DNA of 64,000 nucleotides from Deroplatys truncata (taxonomy: Eukaryota; Arthropoda; Insecta; Mantodea; Mantidae): assembly GCA_030765065.1 (NCBI GenBank), contig CM060989.1, positions 55,504,001 to 55,568,000 on the forward strand. The letters run 5' to 3'. The translations under genes and the position numbers were made by a program. The notes beneath the pieces are model-generated. The model was given only the letters and a program-made list of their open reading frames with translations. It searched no databases and was not told the origin of the DNA. The stretch's first letter is position 1. Each line of letters starts with the position of its first letter. This document shows positions 34,220-44,469 of this stretch, piece after piece.

Positions 34220-35069
34220 ACTTTCTCTACTACGTATAGTAAGTAGGGGAAGTATTGCATTCCACCCAAAAATTCGATACCGAGATTTCACCGGAAATAC
34301 ATGTTTTGAGACCTCCTGAATCCAAAAAAACCATTTTTGGAAACATGTCCGTGTGTGTGTCTGTGTGTGTGTCTGTGAACAGCATAACTCAAAAACGAAC
34401 AGTCGGATAAGCACCAAACTTGGTATTTAAGTTCAGTATCTTCCAGAGATGCGACACGAAGGTTTCCAAGAAAATCCTCCCACCCCAGACTACCCTTTAC
34501 ATGGAACATTTTTCGAAAATTTTAATTTTCTCAAAAATGGCTCTAACGATTTTGATGAAAATATCATATGTTTAAGATAATGTCATGAGAAATGAAATGT
34601 ATATCTCGAATTTTCTGGGAATGTCTCCAAAAGTATTCTTCATTGTGAACGACTTTTGCATAACTGGTAAACCATAAGAGATAGACAAAATTTTACTACA
34701 CAAAAAATGTAGATCGCGTTAAAATACACAACTTATGTCATATACATTTCTTTTGTTGAGTGAACCGTTTTCGAGATATTACTTGTTATTTCCTTAAATT
34801 TTCCAATACTTATACTTTTTCTGAAATTCGTTATTCATTTTTTTTATGTCCTGGACATGCAAAGAGAATGGAATGCGCCACATAGCAACCAGCGTTATAA
34901 TATTTGACTATCGCTTAAAAGCTACGATATTTCCCTTGCATCTACAAGAAAATTACCAATAAGATTGACATCTCGATATCTCGATTAACTTGAAGCATAT
35001 GGAGAATAGGCGTTTGTAAAATTAGATTGTACAAGAGTAGAGAAAGTCATGTGAGTGTAACACATCAGA
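34220..35069 (-). mobile_element. HLE repeat, complete inverted copy nested in an HLE
   Basis: Runs from ACTTTCTCTACTACGTATAG to ACACATCAGA on the plus strand (that is, 3' end to 5' end). It is very similar to the nested copy at 15223-16117, with a much shorter CA site. Confidence 0.87.
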
Positions 35070-35198
35070 TTTTTTTTATTCAGGGGGTCTCAAAACATGT
35101 ATTTCCGGTGAAATCTCGGTATCGAATTTTTGGGTGGAATACAATACTTCCCCTACTTACTAAACGTAGCAGAGAAAGTCATAAATGAATAAAAAAAA

Positions 35199-35927
35199 TC
35201 TGATGTTTTGCATTCACATGACTTTCTCTACCCTCTATCGTTTATTAGTGGGTATACAAATTATTCTTATGAAAGTTAATTTTTCATTTCTATTTCATTT
35301 TAATCCAGACAAACCTTGGTAGAAATTACATATTTCTTATACACACAAAGAGAACAGCGACAGTCAAATGTTTTAGAAATGGACGCTATATGCTGGCCTT
35401 AAAATTCCATACTGTTTCCATGCAATCGCGAGATACAACTGAAAATCGATGGGACTTAAAAAGAATGACAAAGTATTGAACAATACCAACCAATAGCGGA
35501 TATCTCGGCAACGGCTGATACTACAAAAAAAAGTTGTTTGAAATGTTTTCCCCTTAAAGAGATGCAGTTTTTTGTGTGTAGTACGTTAAGTTTTACCAGT
35601 TGTAAACATCTTTAAATGTGGCATTTTAAACAAAATCGTTAAGAACCATGTTTTAGAAAATCAAACATTTCTAAAAATCTTCCATGTGAAAGGTTGTTTG
35701 GGGTAGGGGGATTTTCTCAAAAATGCATCGTTATAAAGTACTAAAACCTAATACTAAGTTTGGTATTTATCCGTGTTTTCGTTTTTTACTTGTGCTGTTC
35801 ACAACGCTGACCTATTTCAAAAATGCTTTGATTCAGGGAGTGTCTCAAAATATGTATTTCTAGTGAAACCTCGGTATGAGTGGAATGCAATACCTTCTGT
35901 ACCTACTAGATACGTGGTAGAGAAAGT
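35199..35927 (+). mobile_element. HLE subfamily 2, near full length
   Basis: Starts TCTGATGTTTTGCATTCACA and ends GGTAGAGAAAGT, flanked by A-runs. It has the subfamily-2 markers (CCCTCTATCGTTTATTAGTG, CGACAGTCAAATGTTTTAG). This copy shows that subfamily 2 shares both termini with the main family. Confidence 0.8.
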
Positions 35928-36283
35928 AAAAAGCAGAATGAATAAACTCATTTCCAGGGAGTGAAGCGTTCTTTAGCAAAGACTCAAGAGTTCATATACT
36001 GCGCTAATGACATGAAACACTCGCATGGAGATCGATATAAAGAAAAATATCGTAAGCATGTGGTCGCGACGGTATGCGGGCGTGATAAGTACAGTCACAG
36101 GTCGGAAGAGTGACCTCTTGGCCATGTTGGCAGACAGCCATGCATGCACTGTGCCTGCCGGCTGCTAGGGTTGTCCAATAAACCTGTCAACATTAGCTCT
36201 TGTTTTCACCATCTACAGAATCAGTAATAATGTAAGCTTTCAGCCGCCCCCCCTCTCTCCTCTCTCAAAATCTATCATTTATA
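35928..36283. other. Unassigned region
   Basis: GC-richer near 36060-36180, with CCAATAAACCTGTC near 36175. No further support for an LTR or gene end. Confidence 0.4.
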
Positions 36284-36900
36284 CTCGTCAAACTTAGTAT
36301 TTAGGTTCAGTACCTTCCAGAGATGCGACACGAAGGTTTTCAAGAAAATCCCCCCACCCCAGATTACCCTTTACATGAAAATTTTTGCGAAAATTTTAAT
36401 TTTCTCAAAAATGGCTAACGATTTTGAATAAAATATCGTAAGTTTAAGATATTTTTATGGCAAATGAATTGTATATCTCGAATTTTCTGGGAATGTCTGC
36501 AAAATTATTCTTCATTGTGAACGACTTTTGCATAACTGGTAAACCATAAGAGATAAACATTTTACTACAAAAAAAACGTAGATCGCGTTAAAACTCACAA
36601 TTTATGTCATTGATTTTTTTTTTTTTTTTTTAGTTGAGTGAACCATTTTCGAGATATTGCTTGTTATTCTCTTAAGTTTTCCAATATTAATGCTTTTTTC
36701 AAGTGGGAATTCGTTATTCATTTTTTTGTCCTAGTAATGCAAAGAGAATGGAATGCTCCACATAGCAACCAGCTCTTAAAATATTTGACTATTGCTTAAA
36801 GCCTATTAATTCCCCTTGCACCTACAAGAAAATTAGCAAAAAGATTAACATGAAGTAGATGGAGAATAAGCGTTTGTATAAATAGTTTGTGCAAGAGTCA
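36284..36900 (-). mobile_element. HLE repeat, 3'-truncated
   Basis: Minus-strand copy beginning at TCAAACTTAGTATTTAGGTT (internal) and ending at GTTTGTGCAAGAGTCATCAG. The 3' third and the final 5' bases are missing. Confidence 0.78.
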
Positions 36901-37217
36901 TCAGACGTTTAGTGATAGGAACCTCTAGCGTTGCATATGAATAAGAGACGAAAGTGATTAAATTAATATAACTGGTGTAATGAATTTGATAAGTTATCTA
37001 CTATAGCAATTGAACCTTAAGTAGAATTTTGATAGAACAAAAACTAATCCAACTCAATTTTCCCTTCGACTTTTATCCATTTAATGCGCTCACTACACTC
37101 GCCAAAAATGAACCGTTTTCTAACATTCAATTGTGACCTATGATGTCATTTACCTTAAACGCCCGGAGGGGTCACACTGACCCCTTTATGCAAATCTGTG
37201 TTTGTTACTTTCCCTAC
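36901..37217. other. Spacer with a piggyBac-like end motif
   Basis: TTAA at 37155-37158 is followed by CGCCCGGA and the perfect palindrome GGGGTCACACTGACCCC (37168-37184). TTAA plus a subterminal GGGGTCA/TGACCCC palindrome is reminiscent of piggyBac-like ends. No transposase or second end was found. Confidence 0.35.
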
Positions 37218-37989
37218 TAGGTACAAAGGCGGACAGAAGTATTCAAATCTATGGATATGCAGCTTTAAATGTTGAATTAATCGACACAACAGGTGGAATT
37301 ATTTACTATTTTGTGATCCCATTTATGCGTTATTGTGTGTTTCACACACATATACAGTATACGAATGATAAGAACACGTTATGTATTATTTAACATGTGA
37401 TTTCCCTTAAAAACGTTACCTTACGACACACAAGTATCCAAACGCGCTCTACGATACAGTAATAAAACACAGTAAACGAGGGAATGTTGATGTTTATACC
37501 TTTAGAACTCTTTATTCGTGTCTGCTGTCATACAGTACACATGCAATTTTAGCTACAAGTGGCCCCACTCCAAATGGGGAGGAAGGGAAAGGAGAAGACT
37601 AGGAGAGAATATCATCTTGCGTATGCATGAACAAAATGACATTTCAGAAATCTGTTCATGTGTGGTGTGTCATCCAGCACTATAAAATGCTGAATACCAT
37701 TGTTAATCAGCCTAAACTATATTCACTCTTATATCCGCGGCAAAACAAACCCACGTGGTCAGTGCACCGTGTTGCAACACGGTAGCAACGCCCCCAGGAA
37801 ATTAGTCTCGTGCTAATCTCTGAATTTTAGAATGCATTTAAACTTAAATAGTGTAATACTCTATACAAATACCTAAGGTTTTATTTAACGCTGATTTATA
37901 CCGTAAAACAGAGCTACAAGTCCCATGACGCAATTCGTATGAGTCACCGGACATCCGGGTAGGCGCAGAATATTGTTTACAGCCAGAAA

Positions 37990-38430
37990 CGAGCAGTTGT
38001 GTTTAGTATCATGGCGGACGGTGAATTTGCTCTTGTGTTTTCCTTCGAATTACGTAAAGCATTAGCATTGACTAGTGGTGAAAACACAATAGCGTTGAAT
38101 CTTTATTATAAGTTATGTGAGAAATATCCAACACTTTCCGCGAAAGAAATGGCGAAATTAACTTCTGAGTTCACGGGTGTTTCGAATACAAGTATAAACA
38201 GTGCTTGTGGAGAAAAATCTGAAACGAGAAAACTGGCTACCCCCGGAAAAAAAAGCATATGAAATACGCGATGCAAGAATTAGTGATTTTAAGAAGAATG
38301 CAATTCGCGTAACAGTGCACAATTTCTTTTTTAAAATAAGCCGCCAACAGTTAATGAAGTGCCGCTTCCAGAGAGCGAATAAATTAGGTGTTCGTATACC
38401 TGTTACTTTATTTTTCGCTTATTTATTTTA
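37990..38430 (+). pseudogene. IS630/Tc1-like DDE transposase, N-terminal fragment
   Basis: An 87-residue frame (37999-38262) begins MFSIMADGEFALVFSFELRK and continues LYYKLCEKYPTLSAKEMAKL. The next frame reads ARISDFKKNAIRVTVHNFFF. The pattern of a variable N-terminus followed by an IR-TVHNF-F segment resembles the N-terminal part of the DDE protein at 54122 (IHNFYVEEKN). The catalytic part is absent. I could not exclude a host-derived gene fragment. Confidence 0.45.
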
Positions 38431-38616
38431 GAATTAACTATATGTACAAACGTTTCTTTTGTTACAACTATCAATCTTATCATCTTTAACCCTAAACAGA
38501 ATATGCTAGTCACCGCACATGGTCTGAAAGTGTGACAGTATTTCTAGTGCGAATGGCGGAAGGATACATCATAGCGGTGCACTGGTCACCAGGGGTTTGT
38601 TTTGACGCGGATCAAG

Positions 38617-40425
38617 AATGAGTAGGAAAGGTGCCCCACCAAAATTTACTTCTAGAGATTAAAAGGTGAAGCAAACTCCCAGAATAACAGCAACAGCAAT
38701 TAGAGCACATCTGGAAGAACGGTTCGTAGGGTTCTGAATAGTACTGGGTACAATTGCAGAACACAAGAAGAAAACCTTATGTAAGTAAAGTAAACAAGAA
38801 AGTTTAGTATTTGCCAATGAGTATGTAACGAAGAACAATGAGTTCTGTGATCGTGTGTTGTGGTCAAATGAAAGTAAGTTCAATGTATACCAAAGTGATG
38901 GCAATTAAAGGTGTGGAGACAGAAGAATACTGAGAGGGATACTGAAAACATGGAAGCTACGGTCAAACATGGGGGCGGCAGCGTAATGGTATGGGGATGT
39001 ATCGCGTCAAGTGGTGTGGGTGAGCTAGCTTTTATTGATGACAACTGCGGGTGTTTAACTTGTATATGTTTGTATTTGTTTACTCAACATGTTGAAGCCA
39101 TCTTGTGACGTGATTCATTTGTTAGGTTTGTTAGCTCCATCTGGTGTTAGCAATTTGCGGCAGTATTAGTATTCGTTTGAAAGAATGCGACTATTTTATT
39201 TAATTTTTGTTTACTGTCCTCCGGCTAGCTATTATCTTTTTCTTGGGTCGAGCACTTCTCTTTATACAGGTTGTGTAAACGGAAAGGAATCTTTTATCCA
39301 AAAATAACACTGATGAAATAATTTCTTTACACTTTTATTGTCGAACACAGTCACTATCACATTTACACATTGATCTAGACACTCGCCAAACTGAAACTGT
39401 TATAATAACTTCATTACTGATAATTCTTAATTCGCGTACTTCAACTTTTTGTATAATTAACTTTATAACACTTGAGATTTTTCATAACTCTGTTACGCGT
39501 AACCTGCAAATTGATATCCGAAGTGTGCCGTACAAATACTTTCGACGAACTGACGGGAATGCGACGTGTAGAGTACAAAGAATTTTGATGAACTGACGGA
39601 CCGAAGGCGACGTGTAATGTATTGCGATTTTCGATGAACTGTGGGCGATCTACCTCTAACCTACTCTTTTTATACTCCTTCACCCAGATATGCCTAAAGA
39701 TTAAAACTGAACTGCAATTGGCTAATAAAACGCGCCAACATTAGCGTCAATTTTTATATCCAATGAAAATTATGAATACATATGCTCTAGGGAAATGTTC
39801 CAGAAGATTCTAAAAGAAAAACGCGCCAACATTACGTAACTTCCTCGTTTCCAATAATGATAAACAGCTCACCCCCTCGCTGCATTATTGCACGCTATTA
39901 TTGTCAGTTTCAGTAAGGCATTAAAAACTTACTTCCCAACAATAATTACAATCAACAAACATCTCAAATCAATGTCGCATAATAATGCATATTCATATTA
40001 CAATCATTATTTACATTTAAGTAACTTTTGATACAAATTACTGCATCACAACATGAACAAGTATGATAAGAACATACTACAAGAACATCTGAAGAGAAGC
40101 GTTCAAAAACTAAATCTTGGAAATAATTTTTATTTCCAACAAGACAATGATTCTAAGCACAGCTCAGAAGTTGCTAGGTTATGGATCATCTACAACACAC
40201 CCCATACACTCAAAACACCACCTCAATCACCCGACTTGACCGATCGAGAAGAATTGGAAGATAGGACCAGGAAACACCGCATCACAAGTAAACCTAAACA
40301 AAGACATTATTCGGCAAGAATGTAGTGTACCCGATTTAGACTTAACTAGCAAGCACGTACATTCAATGCCAAGGTTTTTGGCAGCAATTATTCATAGGAA
40401 AGGCATGGCAACTAAGTACTAGAGT
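38617..40425 (+). pseudogene. Tc1 transposase pseudogene, interrupted
   Basis: MSRKGAPPKFTSRD opens near 38617. Readable parts are RTVRRVLNSTGYNCRT, FANEYVTKNNEFCDRVLWSN then ESKFNVYQSDG (usual DES reads NES, so the first catalytic Asp seems lost), TVKHGGGSVMVWGCIASSG then VGELAFIDDN. After the LTR it resumes MNKYDKNILQEHLKRSVQKL, LGNNFYFQQDNDSKHSSEVA (second Asp present), and TPPQSPDL, after which the catalytic-Glu region is disrupted. The final recognisable end is KGMATKY. Confidence 0.85.
39046..40048 (-). mobile_element. Solo LTR, copy 3, inside the Tc1 element (fossil)
   Basis: On the minus strand it runs from TGATGCAGTAATTTG to CACCCGCA, flanked by the 4-bp duplication CAAC (39042-39045 and 40049-40052). 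The Tc1 reading frame is continuous on either side (FIDDN then MNKYDKN). TATA box and paired GCGCG motifs are present as in the other copies. The primer-binding-like tail of copies 1, 2 and 4 is absent, so this is the cleanest solo LTR. No internal region remains. Confidence 0.92.
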
Positions 40426-40649
40426 GCTGTGTTTTGTTTATTTGAATACTTATGTCCAACTGGGAGAACTTTTTCAGTTTTCATTATGAAAATGTATTTG
40501 TTTAATTTAAGTAAATACACGTGACATTTCAAATGAAATAAAGGTGTGTTAAAAACATAGAAGAGATTTGTTTATTTTATTGTGTATGTTTTGGTATTTA
40601 AATGTCCTCTTTTAGTAACTATGTTGATATTTGAATAGTTCTGCCCCCT

Positions 40650-40760
40650 TTGTACATAGTAGGTAGATACGGTATTGTGTATCAACCAAAAATTCGAGAG
40701 AGATTTCACCGTAAATACAGGTTTTGAAACACCTGAATAAAAAAAAAATTGTAGAAAAAG
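40650..40760 (-). mobile_element. HLE-related 3'-end fragment
   Basis: Complement of a diverged 3' end: ACATAGTAGGTAGATACGG, then CCAAAAATTCGAGAGAGATT. It stops after about 110 bases at an A-rich tract. Confidence 0.6.
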
Positions 40761-40794
40761 ATCTTTATGTAAAGGGTTTTATACTTAATTAGTA

Positions 40795-41320
40795 ACACAC
40801 ATGTAGGACTTGCACCCCAATGCTTTGGGTCAGTACCATGTTGAAAAGCATGCTTTTTTTTATTTTTTTCCCCCCGAGTGGAGGAGAAAAACACTTCTTA
40901 CGTGCCAACCTCAGCTCCGATGGGGGTCCGATGGCTGAGTGTGGGGCTCGCCAGTAGGTGACCATACCCACTAAAAACTCCTCCACCGGAAGGAAACATG
41001 AAGAATGAAAAAGAAGTAATTCAGTTGAGGAAATGCAGCAGTACCGCTATTGCACCTGCACATTCTGGGAGCGGATGTAATGGCCGGTTCAAGGGACCTC
41101 AACCAAGAGAAATGAGAGACAGGACGTAAGCATGGTCTAGGCCCTGCTTACGCCCTTGGGAATTCAGAATGAGGTATTAAAGGAATTAGGGTGATGCATC
41201 TCCGGATGGAGACGCATCACCCTAATTAAACTCTGGATCATATTATATACCTAGGGTCAGTGATCATCCCAATGCCTGGTACGGCGGTGAAGAAGGAAAA
41301 TGAAGTGGTGATGAAAGGGT
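40795..41320 (-). mobile_element. SINE S2-related composite with other insert
   Basis: Shares TGTAGGACTTGCACCCCAAT and GGTCAGT (40800-40835) with the S2 tails at 7860 and 42610, and later GATCATCCCAATGCCTGGTA (41268-41290) with 63748. The middle (40840-41250) is a different sequence, including the hairpin at 41184-41227. The simplest reading is an S2 SINE interrupted by an unidentified insert. Confidence 0.5.
41184..41227. repeat. Strong hairpin: 20-bp stem, 4-base loop
   Basis: AATTAGGGTGATGCATCTCC, loop GGAT, then GGAGACGCATCACCCTAATT. The stem has one G-T type mismatch. Confidence 0.9.
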
Positions 41321-41542
41321 AGTTTGGGGTGGGGGAATTTTTAAAAAATATTCGTGGCGCATCTTTGGAAGGTACTGTACCTAAATATCAACTTCTCGCT
41401 TTTGAGTTATTCTGTTATCACACACATTTAGCTAAAAAGGTTCTTAAAGGTGCCTAAAAACATTTCTGGTAAAATCTCTATCAATGTTTTGGTGGAATGG
41501 AATAATTTCTCTACCTACTGTGTGCATGGTAGAGAAAGTAAA
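41320..41542 (+). mobile_element. HLE-related 3'-end fragment
   Basis: From AAAGGGTAGTTTGGGGTGGG to GGTAGAGAAAGT, with the CATTTCTGGTAAAATCTCT segment. It contains only the last about 220 bases. Confidence 0.7.
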
Positions 41543-41847
41543 AAATATATTTAAAAAACATACAAACAAAACAAGAAAATATGCAGTATAATTTGCAGCT
41601 GTTGAAATATGCTTATTACATGGCAAATGAGCATACTTTGACAGCAGAGACGAAATATGCATTTGCATTAAAATCCTCTCCCATACATTAGATAGAAAAT
41701 AATTTATATGTTCATAGAACACACACACAAATATTAAGATCGTTAAATTCGGAAACCACAGGACCTAGTGAATCACTACGCTCGCCTCCTATTTGCTTCT
41801 GGATATTTAAATACCAGCGCAGTTATTAATGGCGTTTCTTACAAATT
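41543..41847. other. AT-rich spacer
   Basis: Nothing recognised. Confidence 0.4.
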
Positions 41848-41855
41848 CTCTAACC

Positions 41856-42490
41856 CAGCGGTTCCCAAACTTCTTGCACAAAAGACCCCCTTTTGATAAT
41901 GAAATCATTGGCGACCCCTCCATTCACTTCGCTGCTTACTCATTAATTTGCAAGTTTTCGTGCGAAGTTAAAGGATAAATTAATTGAGCTTTCTTCAGAC
42001 CAAAGTTTAAAACTGACTTTCCAGAAGGAAGATGTGCATCAGTTCTGGCTGGCAAGAACAGAATACCCTGGTGACTTATTCCATTCTGCACCTCATATCT
42101 CTGCGAAATTGATTTTCGTCAGTGATGAACATCAAGACTAAATTTAGGAATACATAATGTGTGCAACTAATATACAACCAGACATCGAACGATTAATTAA
42201 TAGCAAACAGGCTCATACTTATCACTAAATCATCCTGATGTGCAGTGTAATAATTAATGATTTACATAAAATTGTACATGTGAAATTATAGTATTAATAT
42301 GCTTCTTAAATACAAAGCATGATTCTGTTTAAATGGAATATGTAATAGGTGACTAAATACCGTTTTCCCCATTGTTATAATAATAATTAATAAAAATGAT
42401 TTATTAATTATTCCAAATATCTACTGCGACCCCGCAGTTAGAATACCGCGGCAACCTTGAGGGTCACGACCCACCGTTTGGGAACCGCTG
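41856..42490. mobile_element. hAT-family MITE with 8-bp target duplication
   Basis: The ends are inverted repeats CAGCGGTTCCCAAAC (left) and its exact complement GTTTGGGAACCGCTG (right). The flanks CTCTAACC (41848-41855 and 42491-42498) form a perfect 8-bp duplication, the hallmark of hAT transposition. GACCCCCTTTTGATAATGAA and CGACCCC motifs inside resemble Charlie-type hAT elements. The 635-bp element has no transposase frame and is non-autonomous. Confidence 0.95.
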
Positions 42491-42599
42491 CTCTAACCTA
42501 ACCTCTAAAAATATAGAAACCACTGGATCGAATGGTTCCTGCGGCTCGTTCAACGTACGCCTAAGAGACGAATAACTTTATACTTCTTTTATTAATCAC

Positions 42600-42868
42600 C
42601 CATTTCTTTGTATGACTTGCTCCCCCCAAGGACCTACAAGTCAATACTTTGGGTCAGTAGCCTGTCGAGGAGCAAGCAAACTCTAGATCATATCAGGAAA
42701 TGTAGTAATGATGATAGGAAAATTCACGGATCAAATTATCCAACCCAGCATTCGCTTAGCGACCGAGGAAAAACCTTCGGGTCAGATTGGTCGGCCCCAG
42801 GAGAGTTTGAACCCTAGTCTTCCAGAATGCGGGCCACAGAGTTACCACCTGAGCCATTCCGCTCGGTG
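42600..42868 (-). mobile_element. tRNA-derived SINE (family S2)
   Basis: On the minus strand the head has box A-like TGGCTCAGGTGGTAACTC and box B-like GGGTTCAAACTCTCC. The body includes GGCCGACCAATCTGACC and CGCTAAGCGAATGCTGG, and the tail is the complement of TGTATGACTTGCTCC. The same family occurs at 63728-63955. Confidence 0.82.
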
Positions 42869-43507
42869 AATAAATTTATATACAGTAAGCACATACGCAG
42901 TCTCCAGAACAGTGTTGCCAACAAGTTATTCGTTTCCCCGTCATTCCAACACCCAAAAATCCGCCAAAATCGGTCAAAATAAAAATAAGACATACGCCTT
43001 ATTTTCATGTAAAATATAATGAAAACTTAATTTAAATATACCACCCGTTTCTTTACCTGTCGGATCGGCAAAACATAAATAAATAAAAACTAATCAATAT
43101 TTTCAATAAAAATAGAAAGCAGATTTAAACATATTTTGCTTACCGATTGAATTTTCACATTGGCTTAAAATCTGAGGTCGAAGGCGTAACAAATGCTGAA
43201 CATAAATAACGTTTAGCTCACTTAAATGTATCGCAAATGCCAATACCGTATGTTATGCAACTATTCTAAGCGAAGTAGGCTTAGGGTATATAATTATCAC
43301 AAGCGCTTGGTCTAGCAGTATAAACATTATATTCAGTATACAGAACAATAGCCGAGATGTCAGCAAGTTTATGCTAAGATAACCTAATCTTCAACTTAGG
43401 CAGCACAGTGAAACATTCTTTGATGCACTAACACAGTAACTTGTGAGGCCATACAAGAAATTCGTAAATAATATCATGGACCATGTAAGAGATAAAATAA
43501 AAAAATA
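42869..43507. other. Unassigned region
   Basis: Nothing recognised. Confidence 0.4.
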
Positions 43508-44236
43508 TCTGATGTGTTACACTCACATGACTTTCACTACTCTTGTACAAACTATTTTTACAAACGCTTATTCTCCATATGCTTCATGTTAATCGAGATG
43601 TTAATCTTATTGCTAATTTTATTTAGATGTAAGGGGAATATATATTTATAAGGGCAATATAGAAATACAGTAGGCTTTAAGCACATACATATCTCTTAAT
43701 AGCTGGTTGCTAGGTGCAGCACCATTCCCTTTGCCACAGATTAATACTCTTTGCATATCCAAGACAAAAAAATGAATAACGAATTCCCATTTGAGAAAAT
43801 AAGTATTGAAAAATATAAGGGAATAACAAGCAATATCTCAAAATGGTTCACTCAACAAAAAAAAATGTATACGACATAAATTGTGTATTTTAACGCGATC
43901 TACATTTCTTGTGTAGGAAATTGTGTCTATCTCTTATGGTTTAGCAGTTATGCAAAAGTCGTTCACAATGAAGAATACTTTTGGAGACATTCCCAGGAAA
44001 TTCAAGATATACATTTTATTTGCCATAAAAATATCTTAAACATGATATTTTAATCAAAATCGTTAGCCATTTTTGAGAAAATTAAAATTCTCGAAAAATC
44101 TTCCATGTAAAGGATAATCTGGCGTGGGGGGGGGGTTTCTTGAAAACCTTCGTGTCGCATCTCTGGAAGATACTGAACCTAAATACCAAGTTTGGTGTTT
44201 ATCCGACTGTTCGTTTCTGAGTTATGCTGTTCACAG

Positions 44237-44324
<88 letters not shown>

Positions 44325-44469
44325 TCACACACACGGACATGTTTCCAAAAATGCTTTTTTTTTTTGGATTAAGGGGATCTCAAAACATGTATTTCCGGTG
44401 AAATCTCGGTATCGAATTTTTGGGTGGAATGCAATACCTCCCCTACTTACTATACGTAGTAGAGAAAGT
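43508..44469 (+). mobile_element. HLE repeat, full-length copy (long-middle subfamily)
   Basis: TCTGATGTGTTACACTCACA to AGTAGAGAAAGT, with the long middle (AAGGGCAATATAGAAATACA) shared with composite 2. The CA site has grown to a compound CA/GA array. It is followed head-to-tail by a truncated copy. Confidence 0.87.
44236..44336. repeat. Compound (CA)n(GA)n microsatellite at the HLE CA site
   Basis: About 17 CA units followed by about 24 GA units and a short CA stretch, bounded by GTTCACAGG and CGGACATGTTTCC. Confidence 0.92.

Larger units (their letters stand above)
33384..35179 (+). mobile_element. HLE composite 2: HLE split by an inverted HLE
   Basis: The outer copy starts at 33384 (TCTTATGTGTTACACTC) and breaks at the T-run after CCAAAAATGC near 34213. 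It resumes at 35070 (TTTATTCAGGGGGTCTC) and ends at 35179. A full inverted copy occupies 34220-35069. The break point is the same T-run as in composite 1. The outer copy has the longer middle segment (CAAGGGCAATATAGAAATAC) absent from the outer copy of composite 1, so the two loci are not simple duplicates. Confidence 0.85.
37218..40625 (+). mobile_element. Tc1-like transposon with long ends, split by an LTR
   Basis: The left repeats GGACAGAAGTATTCAAAT (about 37228) and CACACAAGTATCCAAA (about 37423) face the right repeats, complements of GGACATAAGTATTCAAAT (about 40450) and GGACATTTAAATACC (about 40603). Two direct repeats per end is the IR/DR layout known in some Tc1 elements. The plus strand encodes a broken Tc1 transposase, interrupted by an LTR at 39046-40048. 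A different IS630-like fragment lies at 37990-38430, so the left half may be composite. Confidence 0.6.

Noticed and set aside
34033-34239. Recurring open frame in many HLE copies reading roughly GDFLENLRVASLEDTEPKYQ and onward
   Set aside because: It appears only because the copies are related. It is short, has no start or stop in fixed places, is open on both strands in several copies, and runs into the CA array. No evidence for a conserved protein.
36060-36240. CCAATAAACCTGTC as an LTR or gene 3' end
   Set aside because: A single polyadenylation-like word in AT-rich DNA without boundaries or a TATA box at suitable spacing.
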